IMG/VR virus record: IMGVR_UViG_3300022725_000180
Location: 1 to 31,075 of that record
DNA length: 31,075 nt
Direction: 5' to 3' (one strand)
From: a virus
Below are positions 1 to 6,149 of this stretch, piece after piece (position 1 is the first letter of the stretch; each line of letters opens with the position of its first letter). A program made the position numbers and the translations under genes. The notes below the pieces were generated by a model that worked only from the letters and a program-made list of their open reading frames with translations, was not told the DNA's origin and searched no databases.

Positions 1-192
1 CCCGTCGCTTACCGCCGTTTTCACCGCGATGCTGGGCACGTACTCCTCGGAGCGGCACCTCTTGAGGACCCCTCGGTCGAGGAGCTCCTCTACGAGGACG
101 CCGGAGGTGTAGCCCGCCAGCCGGAACCGGTCCTCCATCGGCAGCTGGTTGATGGTGATCACGTCGTCGTTGTGGGTCTCTTCTTCGGGCAT
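1..192 (-). CDS. Unknown protein, N-terminal 64 residues (cut by left edge)
   Basis: The reading frame opens with ATG at 192 and stays open to base 1, so only the N-terminal 64 residues are present. The product begins MPEEETHNDDVITINQLP and is acidic at first, then continues as a mixed helical segment (VEELLDRGVLKRC). A strong Shine-Dalgarno sequence (AGGAGGG) lies 7 bases before the ATG. It is the last visible gene of the leftward early operon, 61 bases beyond the stop of the 270-residue gene, and a hairpin lies in that gap. In many phages a family A DNA polymerase follows the DUF2800 and ssDNA-binding genes, but this fragment shows no polymerase motif. I do not recognise a family. Confidence 0.7.
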   Translation of the reverse strand, partial: MPEEETHNDDVITINQLPMEDRFRLAGYTSGVLVEELLDRGVLKRCRSEEYVPSIAVKTAVSDG

Positions 193-221
193 GGTATGCC
201 CTCCTGTTTGGTGTGGATGAA

Positions 222-246
222 GGGCGCCCCGATCACCGGGACGCCC
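222..246 (-). other. Intergenic RNA hairpin (10-bp stem, 5-nt loop)
   Basis: Bases 222-231 and 237-246 form a ten-pair stem in the leftward transcript, with one G-U wobble and a five-base loop. It lies between the stop of the 270-residue gene and the ribosome-binding site of the next gene. No run of U follows, so it is not a typical Rho-independent terminator. Partial termination, mRNA processing or protection of a 3' end are all possible. Confidence 0.45.
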
Positions 247-253
247 CGTTGGT

Positions 254-1066
254 TCAGCGACGGCGACGCCGACGCGGAGGTTCTTCGTCCTCGGGCTCGT
301 CCTCGGGTTCTTCCTCGGGCTCGTCCTTGTCCTCGTCCTCGTCCTCGGGCTCGTCCTCGGGCTCGGGCTCGGGCTCAGGCTTCTTCCTCTTGGGCTTCTT
401 GGGCTTCTTCGGAGCAGGCTCGTCATCCTGCTCCTCACCCTCGGCACCCTCGATAAGCCCTTCGACGTCGGCCCAGCCGACGATCTCGATCTGAGGCTTG
501 AAGATTTTCCCCCACGTGCTGTGGATGTACCAGTCGCCCTGAAGCTCGACCACGGGGAAGATGTAGACATCCTCGCCATCCTCGAGCCGCGCGTCGATCG
601 CGTCGATGATCTCGCCGAAGAGGTCGAGACCGCCAGTCGAGGAGGAGGTGTACACGAAGTCCTTCTGGTCGCCGTCGAGCATGCGCCCTTCGATCGACAT
701 CTGAACCTTCCACTCCCACTCGCCCACGTCGGGCAGGTCGTCGTACGACACACCCCCACGTGATACCAGCTCCATCTCGTCGCCGAGCTTGTCGTTCTTC
801 TTCTTCCGCTTGAGCGTCTCCTTGTCGTAGTCGGTCCAGCACACGAACCCCGACTTCAGGGTCGTCGGGTTCAGGATGGCGCGCTCGTCAGCGAAGCTGT
901 CGCCGTCCCTGCCGAGGCTCCAGAACCCGTCCTTGCCGAACTTCAGGTACGGCTTGCCGCCGGTTGGCAGCTTGCGACGTGTCTGCCGCAGGCCGCTGGC
1001 CAACCCGGCGAGATCGGGCACCGCGTTCTCCTTTCGCTTTGCGACCGCTGTCGTTTTCTTCGTCAT
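254..1066 (-). CDS. Phage replication-module protein with acidic tail, possible ssDNA-binding protein
   Basis: 270 residues. The folded part (about 1-205) contains KPYLKFGKDGFWSLGRDG, AILNPTTLKSGFVCWTD and STWGKIFKPQIEIVGW, a pattern I know from a widespread uncharacterised phage family. Residues about 205-264 are low complexity: Lys-Pro-rich, then Glu/Asp/Pro repeats. The protein ends in six arginines. The acidic tail resembles those of SSB proteins, but SSB tails end in an acidic-hydrophobic tip, not an Arg run. The gene lies 9 bases after the DUF2800 nuclease, the place usually held by the DUF2815 ssDNA-binding protein, so an ssDNA-binding role is inferred from position only. AGGAG precedes the ATG. 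The repetitive GAG/GAC/CCC coding of the tail makes it prone to length change. Confidence 0.8.
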   Translation of the reverse strand: MTKKTTAVAKRKENAVPDLAGLASGLRQTRRKLPTGGKPYLKFGKDGFWSLGRDGDSFADERAILNPTTLKSGFVCWTDYDKETLKRKKKNDKLGDEMELVSRGGVSYDDLPDVGEWEWKVQMSIEGRMLDGDQKDFVYTSSSTGGLDLFGEIIDAIDARLEDGEDVYIFPVVELQGDWYIHSTWGKIFKPQIEIVGWADVEGLIEGAEGEEQDDEPAPKKPKKPKRKKPEPEPEPEDEPEDEDEDKDEPEEEPEDEPEDEEPPRRRRRR

Positions 1067-1075
1067 CGTAGTCTC

Positions 1076-2335
1076 CTATTCAAGACGTTTAGCGAGAGCC
1101 GCCCCGAGCTTCTTCGCCTTCTTCGAGGGCACGTCGGCCTCATGCCGGGGGTCGCCCTCCCGTGCGAGCGTGTAGCCCGAGGAGGGCTTCTGCTCGTACA
1201 GCTCTTCGGGCAATTCCTTGCCCATCCTCTTCAGCTTCTCACCCGCCTGCGTCGGCGAGATCAGAGTGACCTTCTGGTAGTCGGCGGCCTTGAGCCCCCG
1301 GCTGGCGAGGCGCTTCTTGATCACCGCGTCGTCCTCCAGCCACTGCTTGCCGCTGGACTTCTTCGGGACCACCTTCCATCCGGGGACGTCCAGCCCGTTC
1401 TCGAGCCGCTCCTGCGTGATGCCGGCGACGTGCTTGGCCCAGCTCTCGGCGAGGCTGGCCAGCTCCATCGCATCGGACAGCAGCGCGCTCATGTCCAGAC
1501 CCTCTTCCCGCTTGCCGTGCTTGGCCGCCTCCAGCTTCTCCAGCTTGGACCCCAGCTTTGCGGCGGCGCCGTAGTGAAGGGGGCAGACGGTCTTGCAGTC
1601 GGCGAACGCGCACCATTCCCCCTCGACGGGCTCGAGCATGCGCGCGTCGCCCTTGCGGATCGTCTCGACCGCGGCGTGCAGCTCGGCGATGAAGTCGTCG
1701 ACCCGGGCGTTGTCGGTGTGCCAGACCATCGGCTCTCGATCATCCAGCTTAGGCTGGGAGATGCACAGGAGGAGCTCCTCGGCGCCTTTGAAAAACTTGG
1801 GCATCGCCGCTCGGGCGCTGGCGCAGTAGAAGAGCAGCTGCTCGTTCTCCTCCGGCCGGACCTGACCCCGGCCAAATTTCCAGTCCCAGATGCCGGCGAC
1901 GTTGCCGCACCGGAAGACGATGTCAGACGTGCCGTAGGCGTCGTCGATGCCGGGGAAGGCAAACCGCTTCTCGACGTAGTAGACGGCGCTCGCGCCCTGC
2001 TCGGCTTCCAGCTGGTCGAGGAAGTCGTCGAACATCTGCAGCGCCGGGGCGCCCAGCGTGTCCCACAGGTCCTCGTCGATGGTGAGGGACCACGCCGGCT
2101 CGGCCCCCTTGGGGGGCTGCTCGTGCGTGAAGGGGAGCAGGTCCGTCGCGGTCCTGTCTTGGTCGAGGATGACCGCGATCATCTCGTGCAGCGCCGTGCC
2201 CTCTCGAGCGTAGGACGAGCCCTTCGACTTCGGCGCCTTCGCCTCGAGGTGGAAGCTGGCGGGGCAGTTGATCCGACGCTTGGCGGTCGACCCGCCGACG
2301 AGGGAGCTGTGCTCTGTTGGTGTCTCTTGGGTCAT
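1076..2335 (-). CDS. DUF2800 Cas4/RecB-like PD-(D/E)XK nuclease
   Basis: 419 residues, the usual size for the DUF2800 family of phage nucleases. Visible motifs follow the RecB/Cas4 order: AREGTALHE with H50, YGTSDIVF with D138, IWDWKFGRG with D151 and K153, and NEQLLFYCASA with Q166 and Y170. These form the metal-dependent DNA-cutting site. One early cysteine (C24, in INCPASF) and three later ones (C242, C247, C251, in WCAFADCKTVCPLHY) match the spacing logic of the 4Fe-4S cluster in Cas4/AddB-type enzymes. The expected role is 5'-end processing in phage recombination and replication. The gene sits between a small membrane protein and the possible ssDNA-binding gene. Its ribosome-binding site AGGAGG overlaps the stop of the upstream gene. 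The C-terminal 150 residues are helical and Lys-rich. Confidence 0.93.
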   Translation of the reverse strand: MTQETPTEHSSLVGGSTAKRRINCPASFHLEAKAPKSKGSSYAREGTALHEMIAVILDQDRTATDLLPFTHEQPPKGAEPAWSLTIDEDLWDTLGAPALQMFDDFLDQLEAEQGASAVYYVEKRFAFPGIDDAYGTSDIVFRCGNVAGIWDWKFGRGQVRPEENEQLLFYCASARAAMPKFFKGAEELLLCISQPKLDDREPMVWHTDNARVDDFIAELHAAVETIRKGDARMLEPVEGEWCAFADCKTVCPLHYGAAAKLGSKLEKLEAAKHGKREEGLDMSALLSDAMELASLAESWAKHVAGITQERLENGLDVPGWKVVPKKSSGKQWLEDDAVIKKRLASRGLKAADYQKVTLISPTQAGEKLKRMGKELPEELYEQKPSSGYTLAREGDPRHEADVPSKKAKKLGAALAKRLE

Positions 2336-2345
2336 GGAGCCCCTC

Positions 2346-2504
2346 CTAGTTGATGATCAGGTCGACGACGCCAAGGCCGAGGACGATGGTGGTGGCGACG
2401 ATGAGCGGCAGCAGGACGAAGAACACCATCCTGCCCGCGAGGCGGAGGCGATCCACGAGCTCGTCTCGCAGATGCGCCCAGTTGATCTTGATGGCCTTGC
2501 TCAT
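2346..2504 (-). CDS. Small single-span membrane protein, 52 residues
   Basis: Translation gives a 20-residue charged N-terminal part (MSKAIKINWAHLRDELVDRL), then a strongly hydrophobic segment at residues 24-52 (MVFFVLLPLIVATTIVLGLG) ending in DLIIN. One membrane span with the N-terminus in the cytoplasm is likely. The ATG overlaps the stop of the 100-residue gene as ATGA, and no good ribosome-binding site precedes it, so it is probably translated by coupling. Ten bases separate its stop from the DUF2800 gene. Function is unknown; small early membrane proteins in phages often block superinfection or disturb host membranes, but nothing here shows that. Confidence 0.72.
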   Translation of the reverse strand: MSKAIKINWAHLRDELVDRLRLAGRMVFFVLLPLIVATTIVLGLGVVDLIIN

Positions 2505-2803
2505 GAGACCACCGCCGCGCCGCCCTTCGGGCCGTCGCGCCCCATCGCCGCCTGCTTGCGCATGTTGCGCATCTGCTTGTGGATGCGGCGCATCTCGGCA
2601 CGATCGCGCTGGCGCGTCCAGACCGGGCTGTCGGGTATCCGGGCCATGTGCTCGCGGTGCGCCTGCAGGCGCTCCTCGGCGCGGTGGTGCCCGGCGCCGG
2701 GACGGCGGACCGCCCCTCGCCGGGAAGCGACGACCAGCCCGAGCGGGGCCATGACGTGCTCCATCCCGTCGAAGCCTCCGTGGTGTTTGAAACGCTTAAC
2801 CAT
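2501..2803 (-). CDS. Unknown basic protein, 100 residues
   Basis: Begins MVKRFKHHGGFDGMEHVMAP. I chose the ATG at 2803 because AGAGAGG precedes it closely. The frame is open further upstream, but only through the AC repeat (reading as His-Thr repeats) and an intergenic hairpin, so the longer form is unlikely. The product is rich in Arg, Lys, His and Met. A helical basic part lies at about 40-85 (RAEERLQAHREHMARI, then QRDRAEMRRIHKQMRNMRKQ). Nucleic-acid binding is possible from composition alone. It is coupled by ATGA overlap to the next membrane-protein gene. No family recognised. Confidence 0.72.
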   Translation of the reverse strand: MVKRFKHHGGFDGMEHVMAPLGLVVASRRGAVRRPGAGHHRAEERLQAHREHMARIPDSPVWTRQRDRAEMRRIHKQMRNMRKQAAMGRDGPKGGAAVVS

Positions 2804-2818
2804 GTGGTCCTCTCTTTC

Positions 2819-2836
2819 GTGTGTGTGTGTGTGTGT
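2819..2836. repeat. (GT)9 dinucleotide microsatellite
   Basis: Nine GT units on the plus strand, read as (AC)9 in the leftward mRNA. They sit immediately upstream of the ribosome-binding site of the 100-residue gene and downstream of the 2840-2864 hairpin. No comparable run was seen elsewhere in the window. Confidence 0.95.
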
Positions 2837-2839
2837 TAG

Positions 2840-2864
2840 GCCCCGAGGGTACCACCCCCGGGGC
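2840..2864 (-). other. Intergenic hairpin (11-bp stem, 3-nt loop)
   Basis: Bases 2840-2850 and 2854-2864 pair over eleven positions in the leftward transcript with one G-U wobble. The loop is three bases and the stem is very G+C-rich. It starts 7 bases after the stop of the 147-residue gene. No U-tract follows, so termination would be partial at best. A GGTACC lies at the loop. Confidence 0.5.
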
Positions 2865-2870
2865 ATCCGG

Positions 2871-3314
2871 TCAACTGTTCTCGGCGGCCTGCACCTCTGC
2901 GATGATCTCCGCCAGCTTGTCAAAGCCCGACTTCTCCTGCTTCCGCTCCACGCACCGGCCGTTCTCCTTGGCGATCCGGTAGAGCTTCTTGGCAAACTGC
3001 GCGTCGGTCTCGCGAGAGACGTTGGTCCGCAGGCCGCGGTGAGCCTCGATGTCGGCCTGCGTGATGACGACGCGCCCCCGGGCGGTCAAGATGTCGCCCC
3101 CGTTGAGCGCCTGCAGCGCGAGGAGCCGCTCGGCGAACTTGTTGACGTCGGCGTCGGTGGTCAGGCCGGGCACGCCGACATACATCGAACCCCAGATGAT
3201 GCCGTTCGTGACGGGGTGCCACGTTTTCTCCCCGAGCGGGTGGTCGGTGATGCGGTCGTACTCCTCTTGGCCGAGGCGTTCGATCATGGCGGTAAAGTCA
3301 AAGTCAAGTGACAT
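2871..3314 (-). CDS. Unknown phage protein, 147 residues
   Basis: Begins MSLDFDFTAMIERLGQEEYD and ends IAEIIAEVQAAENS-like (exactly LAEIIAEVQAAENS). No transmembrane segment or signal peptide. The N-terminal half is mixed, with a Trp/Gly-rich stretch (WHPVTNGIIWGSMYVGVPG, about 32-50). A predicted helix follows (VNKFAERLLALQAL, about 57-70), and a basic C-terminal half (FAKKLYRIAKENGRCVERK) may be a helical bundle. GAAGGAG precedes the ATG. It is the last gene before the hairpin and AC-repeat leader. I do not recognise an assigned function; the sequence resembles hypothetical proteins of other high-G+C phages. Confidence 0.78.
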   Translation of the reverse strand: MSLDFDFTAMIERLGQEEYDRITDHPLGEKTWHPVTNGIIWGSMYVGVPGLTTDADVNKFAERLLALQALNGGDILTARGRVVITQADIEAHRGLRTNVSRETDAQFAKKLYRIAKENGRCVERKQEKSGFDKLAEIIAEVQAAENS

Positions 3315-3348
3315 GGGATAGTCTCCTTCTCTAAGGTTGGGTGGTGGG

Positions 3349-3660
3349 TTACAGGTTTTTCGGCCGGGTGTGCAGCAGGGTCCCGTCGAGCAGGTTAAAC
3401 TCGCGGACGATCTGCTCGGCCCAGATGTCGTTGTCGAGCTGGTCGGAGAAGAGGCCCGCGTCCGTGGACACGGTCACGAAGCGTTCGTGGACGTCGTACT
3501 GCATAGCCTGCAGCAGCTTCCCCGCGGCGTAGGCGCCGGTCTCGGTCAGCGGAAACGTCGCGACCTTCCCGCGCGCGTCACCGAAGATGAACAGGCCGAA
3601 GCGAGGAGCGTCGCCGCTGTAGTAGCAGATGGCGGTGTGGAAGTGGGTCTTGGTCGGCAT
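3349..3660 (-). CDS. Unknown protein, 103 residues, first gene after an internal promoter
   Basis: Begins MPTKTHFHTAICYYSGDAP and contains a beta-rich N-terminal half (FGLFIFGDARGKVATF), a helix (GAYAAGKLLQAMQYDV) and an acidic C-terminal part. It is compact, soluble, and has no catalytic signature I can name. AGGAGG lies 6 bases before the ATG. The promoter at 3700-3728 is 40 bases upstream and faces this gene, so it can be expressed independently of the genes to its right. It would then co-transcribe with 2871-3314 and on to the DUF2800 nuclease. Confidence 0.75.
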   Translation of the reverse strand: MPTKTHFHTAICYYSGDAPRFGLFIFGDARGKVATFPLTETGAYAAGKLLQAMQYDVHERFVTVSTDAGLFSDQLDNDIWAEQIVREFNLLDGTLLHTRPKNL

Positions 3661-3693
3661 GGGAGCCCTCCTGAAAGAAAAAGTTAACGTCGT

Positions 3694-3728
3694 GGTACCT
3701 ACATACGCACACTAGGTACCTATATCAA
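3694..3728 (-). promoter_or_regulatory. Sigma70-type promoter with two GGTACC operator-like palindromes
   Basis: On the minus strand the -35 TTGATA (3723-3728) and -10 TATGTA (3700-3705) are separated by 17 bases. The spacer holds the perfect 10-bp palindrome TAGGTACCTA (3713-3722). A second GGTACC (3694-3699) overlaps the downstream side of the -10. The two palindromes are 21 bp apart, two helical turns on the same DNA face, as expected for a dimeric or tetrameric repressor. The ribbon-helix-helix protein at 6171-6341 is the likely ligand (inference). Confidence 0.7.
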
Positions 3729-3933
3729 CCCCCTCCTCGAGAATTTTTACCGCGTGGAGGTGCGGCTTGTAGTGGACGCCGTCCCTGCGGGTGATGGACC
3801 GGAAGTGCTGGAAAGCTCCTGCCCGGGCCGCCTCGACACTGGGGGCCGTGATTTCGTACCACACGTTGAAGGTGTAGATATGGGCGGGGTCGCTCTTCGG
3901 CAGCGCCTTTACGTTGATCAGGTAGCGGTTCAA
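3712..3933 (-). CDS. Unknown protein, 73 residues, TTG start
   Basis: I place the start at TTG (3931-3933). GGAGG lies 8 bases before it, and its TTGA overlaps the stop of the DUF7768-like gene, giving translational coupling; a longer frame has no ribosome-binding site. The product begins M(L)NRYLINVKALPKSDPA and continues TFNVWYEITAPSVEAARAG, then HFRSITRRDGVHYKPHLHAV. The alternating beta-alpha-beta pattern suggests a small single-domain fold. The stop codon lies inside the TAGGTACCTA palindrome of the next promoter. Function unknown. Confidence 0.68.
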   Translation of the reverse strand: MNRYLINVKALPKSDPAHIYTFNVWYEITAPSVEAARAGAFQHFRSITRRDGVHYKPHLHAVKILEEGVDIGT

Positions 3934-4268
3934 TCGAGTATCCTCCGGGTCTCGACGGGCAGGCCCCACTCATGGGCCACCCGCATGGCGTTCTCCATTC
4001 CGGCCGACACTCCGTAGTCGACGTAGACGACCATCTTGTAGGCGTGGGGGAGCCACGCGAGGCCGGCTGCGATCCCCATCTCGCGGTCCTCCGGTATGTC
4101 GTCGTCGAGCACCAGCGGCTGGGTGTACAGCAGGTGCGAGGCGATAGGCGCCTCCCCTCTCATCAGGCTGTCGCGCAGCGCGCGCCGGGCGTACCGGACG
4201 TTGCGTTTGATGTCCCCGGCGTAGGGGCTCTCGAGGATCACCGGCTTCATCAAATTCGGGCAGGGCAT
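3930..4268 (-). CDS. DUF7768-like protein (deoxyribosyltransferase-like fold)
   Basis: 112 residues from the ATG at 4268, chosen because GGAGG lies 8 bases upstream; the in-frame extension has no such site. The sequence MKPVILESPYAGDIKRNVRY, then RALRDSLMRGEAPIASHLLY, DREMGIAAGLAW and VVYVDYGVSAGM matches a family common in phages and now catalogued as DUF7768. The fold resembles nucleoside 2-deoxyribosyltransferase-like proteins: a strand with SPYAGD binding a nucleotide-like ligand, then helices. The activity of the family is not established. The gene lies directly downstream of the structured RNA element at 4282-4341 and is coupled to the 73-residue gene. Confidence 0.82.
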   Translation of the reverse strand: MPCPNLMKPVILESPYAGDIKRNVRYARRALRDSLMRGEAPIASHLLYTQPLVLDDDIPEDREMGIAAGLAWLPHAYKMVVYVDYGVSAGMENAMRVAHEWGLPVETRRILD

Positions 4269-4281
4269 ATCTCTTCCTCCG

Positions 4282-4341
4282 TTGTGGATCATGAAAGCCC
4301 CGGCGTGATCCACAAACCGCGCCGGGGCCGTTTGTGGATCA
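4282..4341 (-). promoter_or_regulatory. Structured intergenic RNA: pseudoknot or attenuator candidate
   Basis: In the leftward RNA, four segments follow one another: UGAUCCACAAA (4331-4341), GCCCCGGCG (4320-4328), UUUGUGGAUCA (4306-4316) and CGCCGGGGC (4297-4305). The first pairs perfectly with the third over 11 bp, and the second with the fourth over 9 bp, so the stems cross like an H-type pseudoknot. The G+C stem is followed by UUU. A second copy of UGAUCCACAA (4282-4291) ends one base before the GGAGG of the next gene and can pair with the third segment instead. The UGA that opens the first segment is the stop codon of the 309-residue gene. Confidence 0.65.
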
Positions 4342-5268
4342 GTTGCCGTACTCTACCCGGCCCCACTGTCCCTGCGCGAAGGTGATCATTTCGGGCATGC
4401 CCGGCCAGCCTCGACCCGCCATCGCCTCCCAGTCCACGTGGACGACCAGCGTCGAGCCCTCGAAGAGGGGCTCACCCACGGCGCTGAAGATGAGTACGCC
4501 GCGGCCGTCGTAGACGTTGACGTTCCTCATGGGCTCCTCCCCCTCGAAGGTGCCGGGGACCCACTGCGGGCGAGCGGGTTCGCCCACGTATGCCTCCGCC
4601 GCCTCCTCCTCTTTTTCGGTGGCGCCCACGTATGCCTCGAGCTTGTCGGCCACAGCGTCGAGCAGCGTCTCGATGCCCGGCATCTCGTACTCGTCGCCCA
4701 TCCGGTCTATGACCTCCTCGACACCCGAGCCGAACAGAGCCAGAAGCTCGTGTGCGGTAAGGGCGTCGTGATCGAGCTCGCCGTCGAGCAGCTTCGAGCC
4801 GTCCCCGAAGATGTTCTCCCGTATCGCCAGCGCCGCCAAGCCGATCCGCGAAAGGTTTCGCGGGCGCTCCCGCAGGGGTCCCGTCGCATTGAGCACCTCC
4901 GACAAGCTGGGCTCCTCGGCCGCAGCCCGCACCGCTTCCTCCGCGGCCTCCAGCCGCTCGAGCTTATCAGCCGCGGCCTCGATGAAGTCTTTCAGGGTCT
5001 CCTGCTGGGGAGGCGACGGCGCTCTCAGCAGGGTATCCGCGGCGACCGCGATCAGGCCAAGCAGCTCGCGGCACGAGAAGGCGTCGGTGTCGAGATCGCC
5101 GTCCATCAGGCGCCACGCGTCGGAGAAGATGTCGTCGCGGAGACGCCTTGTCGCGGCTTCGACGCGCGAGGGGTCCTCCTCCTCCCTCTCGCTCGCAGCG
5201 TGGAAGCCCGCGGCTCGGAGCGCCTCGTCGAACTTCAGCTCGAGCGTGTTCATGTTTGGGTATTTCAT
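4339..5268 (-). CDS. Acidic helical protein with an internal duplication, 309 residues
   Basis: Two related units are visible, at about 38-110 and 143-215. RDDIFSDAWRLMDGDLDTD with FSCRELLGLI corresponds to RENIFGDGSKLLDGELDHD with LTAHELLALF, and each ends in a helix of the type EAAADKLERLEA or DAVADKLEAYVG. The units are acidic and helical and have DGDLD/DGELD loops. The C-terminal 70 residues (from about 240) look beta-rich. No signal peptide or membrane span. The ribosome-binding site is AAGGAGGGAG, inside a 15-mer also found upstream of the lipoprotein gene at 8556. The stop codon forms the first stem of the downstream RNA element. Function unknown; the repeats could be protein-protein interaction units. 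Confidence 0.8.
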   Translation of the reverse strand: MKYPNMNTLELKFDEALRAAGFHAASEREEEDPSRVEAATRRLRDDIFSDAWRLMDGDLDTDAFSCRELLGLIAVAADTLLRAPSPPQQETLKDFIEAAADKLERLEAAEEAVRAAAEEPSLSEVLNATGPLRERPRNLSRIGLAALAIRENIFGDGSKLLDGELDHDALTAHELLALFGSGVEEVIDRMGDEYEMPGIETLLDAVADKLEAYVGATEKEEEAAEAYVGEPARPQWVPGTFEGEEPMRNVNVYDGRGVLIFSAVGEPLFEGSTLVVHVDWEAMAGRGWPGMPEMITFAQGQWGRVEYGN

Positions 5269-5279
5269 GGCTCCCTCCT

Positions 5280-5777
5280 TCAGGGTTGTTCGTCTTCAAT
5301 CCACTCCGCGATGACTTCGCGGAGCATCTGTTCGGCGTCCTTGCGGTCGCCACGGCGGAGCATATCATGCGCCCAGCGTACGCGGCTGCGATGCGGGGCC
5401 GTGACAGGCTCGTCGTTCTCAGTGTCCAAGGGACGACCAGCCGCGTGCCCGCCTGTCGCCGGCAGGGCTTGACCCGGACCTCCTCCAGCACGCGCACCTT
5501 CATCGGCGGCCCGTTGAGTGGTCTGTCCCGGAGAGCTACTCCGGTTTTCCCCTTGATCAGAGGGGCGCGGCTGGTCGTCCGCTGGAGGCAGGCCCAGAGC
5601 ATCGGCGACCTCGTCGACAGCGTCGAAGAGCTCGTCCGTTATCTCCCGGGCCATCGCCTCGGTGTAATCGTAGTCGGCCTTGCGGCCGAGGTTCTTGAGC
5701 AGGCTGATAGCCTTGATCGCTTTCGGCAGCCGGGTGTCCCGGATGCGGTCGAATTTCTCGCGCTTGCTCTCGATCAT
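5280..5777 (-). CDS. Unknown protein, 165 residues
   Basis: The start at 5777 (MIESKREKFDRIRDTRLPKA) is preferred because its ATGA overlaps the stop of the 114-residue gene; the same frame is open further upstream only inside that gene. Residues 1-70 are helical and conserved-looking (AIKAISLLKNLGRKADYDYT, then REITDELFDAVDEVADALGL). Residues about 70-130 are a disordered Pro/Gly/Ser-rich linker, and a short helical C-terminus follows (WAHDMLRRGDRKDAEQMLRE). I recall the N-terminal part as a recurrent hypothetical domain in high-G+C phages but know no function. The stop overlaps the leader of the 309-residue gene. Confidence 0.75.
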   Translation of the reverse strand: MIESKREKFDRIRDTRLPKAIKAISLLKNLGRKADYDYTEAMAREITDELFDAVDEVADALGLPPADDQPRPSDQGENRSSSPGQTTQRAADEGARAGGGPGQALPATGGHAAGRPLDTENDEPVTAPHRSRVRWAHDMLRRGDRKDAEQMLREVIAEWIEDEQP

Positions 5778-6118
5778 GCCATGCCTCCCCGGGGTCCGCG
5801 CTTGCCGAGAATCGGCTTGACCCTTTCGGCGAGCTCGCCGGAGAGGTACAGGGCGCGCATGTGGTCGGCGTTGACGCCGGCCATCTCGCAGACCTCGCGG
5901 AAGTCGCGGCTGTTGCCGCCGAGGAAGGCGTCGGCCTCTCGCTTCGCGTACTGCGCCTGATTGCTGCCGGCGTTCAGCCCGGTGGGCACGCTGTACGCGT
6001 CGCGGATCATCTGGATCAGCACGGCGCACCACAGCTGGCGGCGGCCCCGGTCGGCCCACTCTCGCTGAGCCGCGAGCTCGAAGTGGTTCTGGTCGAAGAG
6101 TAGGTGATCTTTGGGCAT
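5774..6118 (-). CDS. Unknown protein, 114 residues, possible helix-turn-helix
   Basis: Begins MPKDHLLFDQNHFELAAQRE. The C-terminal part contains READAFLGGNSRDFREVCEM followed by AGVNADHMRALY (about 61-92), which has the look of a helix-turn-helix (two helices with a Gly-Val-Asn turn), though no exact family match is claimed. AGGAGG precedes the ATG in a leader of the CCAAAC-AGGAGG type also seen before the first gene of the window. The gene has its own weak promoter at 6150-6181 with a GGTACC element, and is the first gene left of the ribbon-helix-helix regulator. Confidence 0.75.
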   Translation of the reverse strand: MPKDHLLFDQNHFELAAQREWADRGRRQLWCAVLIQMIRDAYSVPTGLNAGSNQAQYAKREADAFLGGNSRDFREVCEMAGVNADHMRALYLSGELAERVKPILGKRGPRGGMA

Positions 6119-6149
6119 GTGAGCCTCCTAGTTTGGGTGGGTGTAGGTA

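Noticed and set aside
2848-2853. GGTACC in the 2840 hairpin as another operator
   Set aside because: It falls at the hairpin loop with no -35/-10 elements around it, so it may be chance and was not counted with the promoter-linked sites.
2804-2995. Longer N-terminus of the 100-residue protein, reading through the AC repeat
   Set aside because: The extension translates the hairpin and repeat, runs into the neighbouring gene in another frame and has no ribosome-binding site; AGAGAGG supports the ATG at 2803.
5778-6059. N-terminal extension of the 165-residue protein
   Set aside because: The extension lies wholly inside the 114-residue gene in another frame and has Arg/Pro-rich shadow composition; the ATGA overlap marks the true start at 5777.
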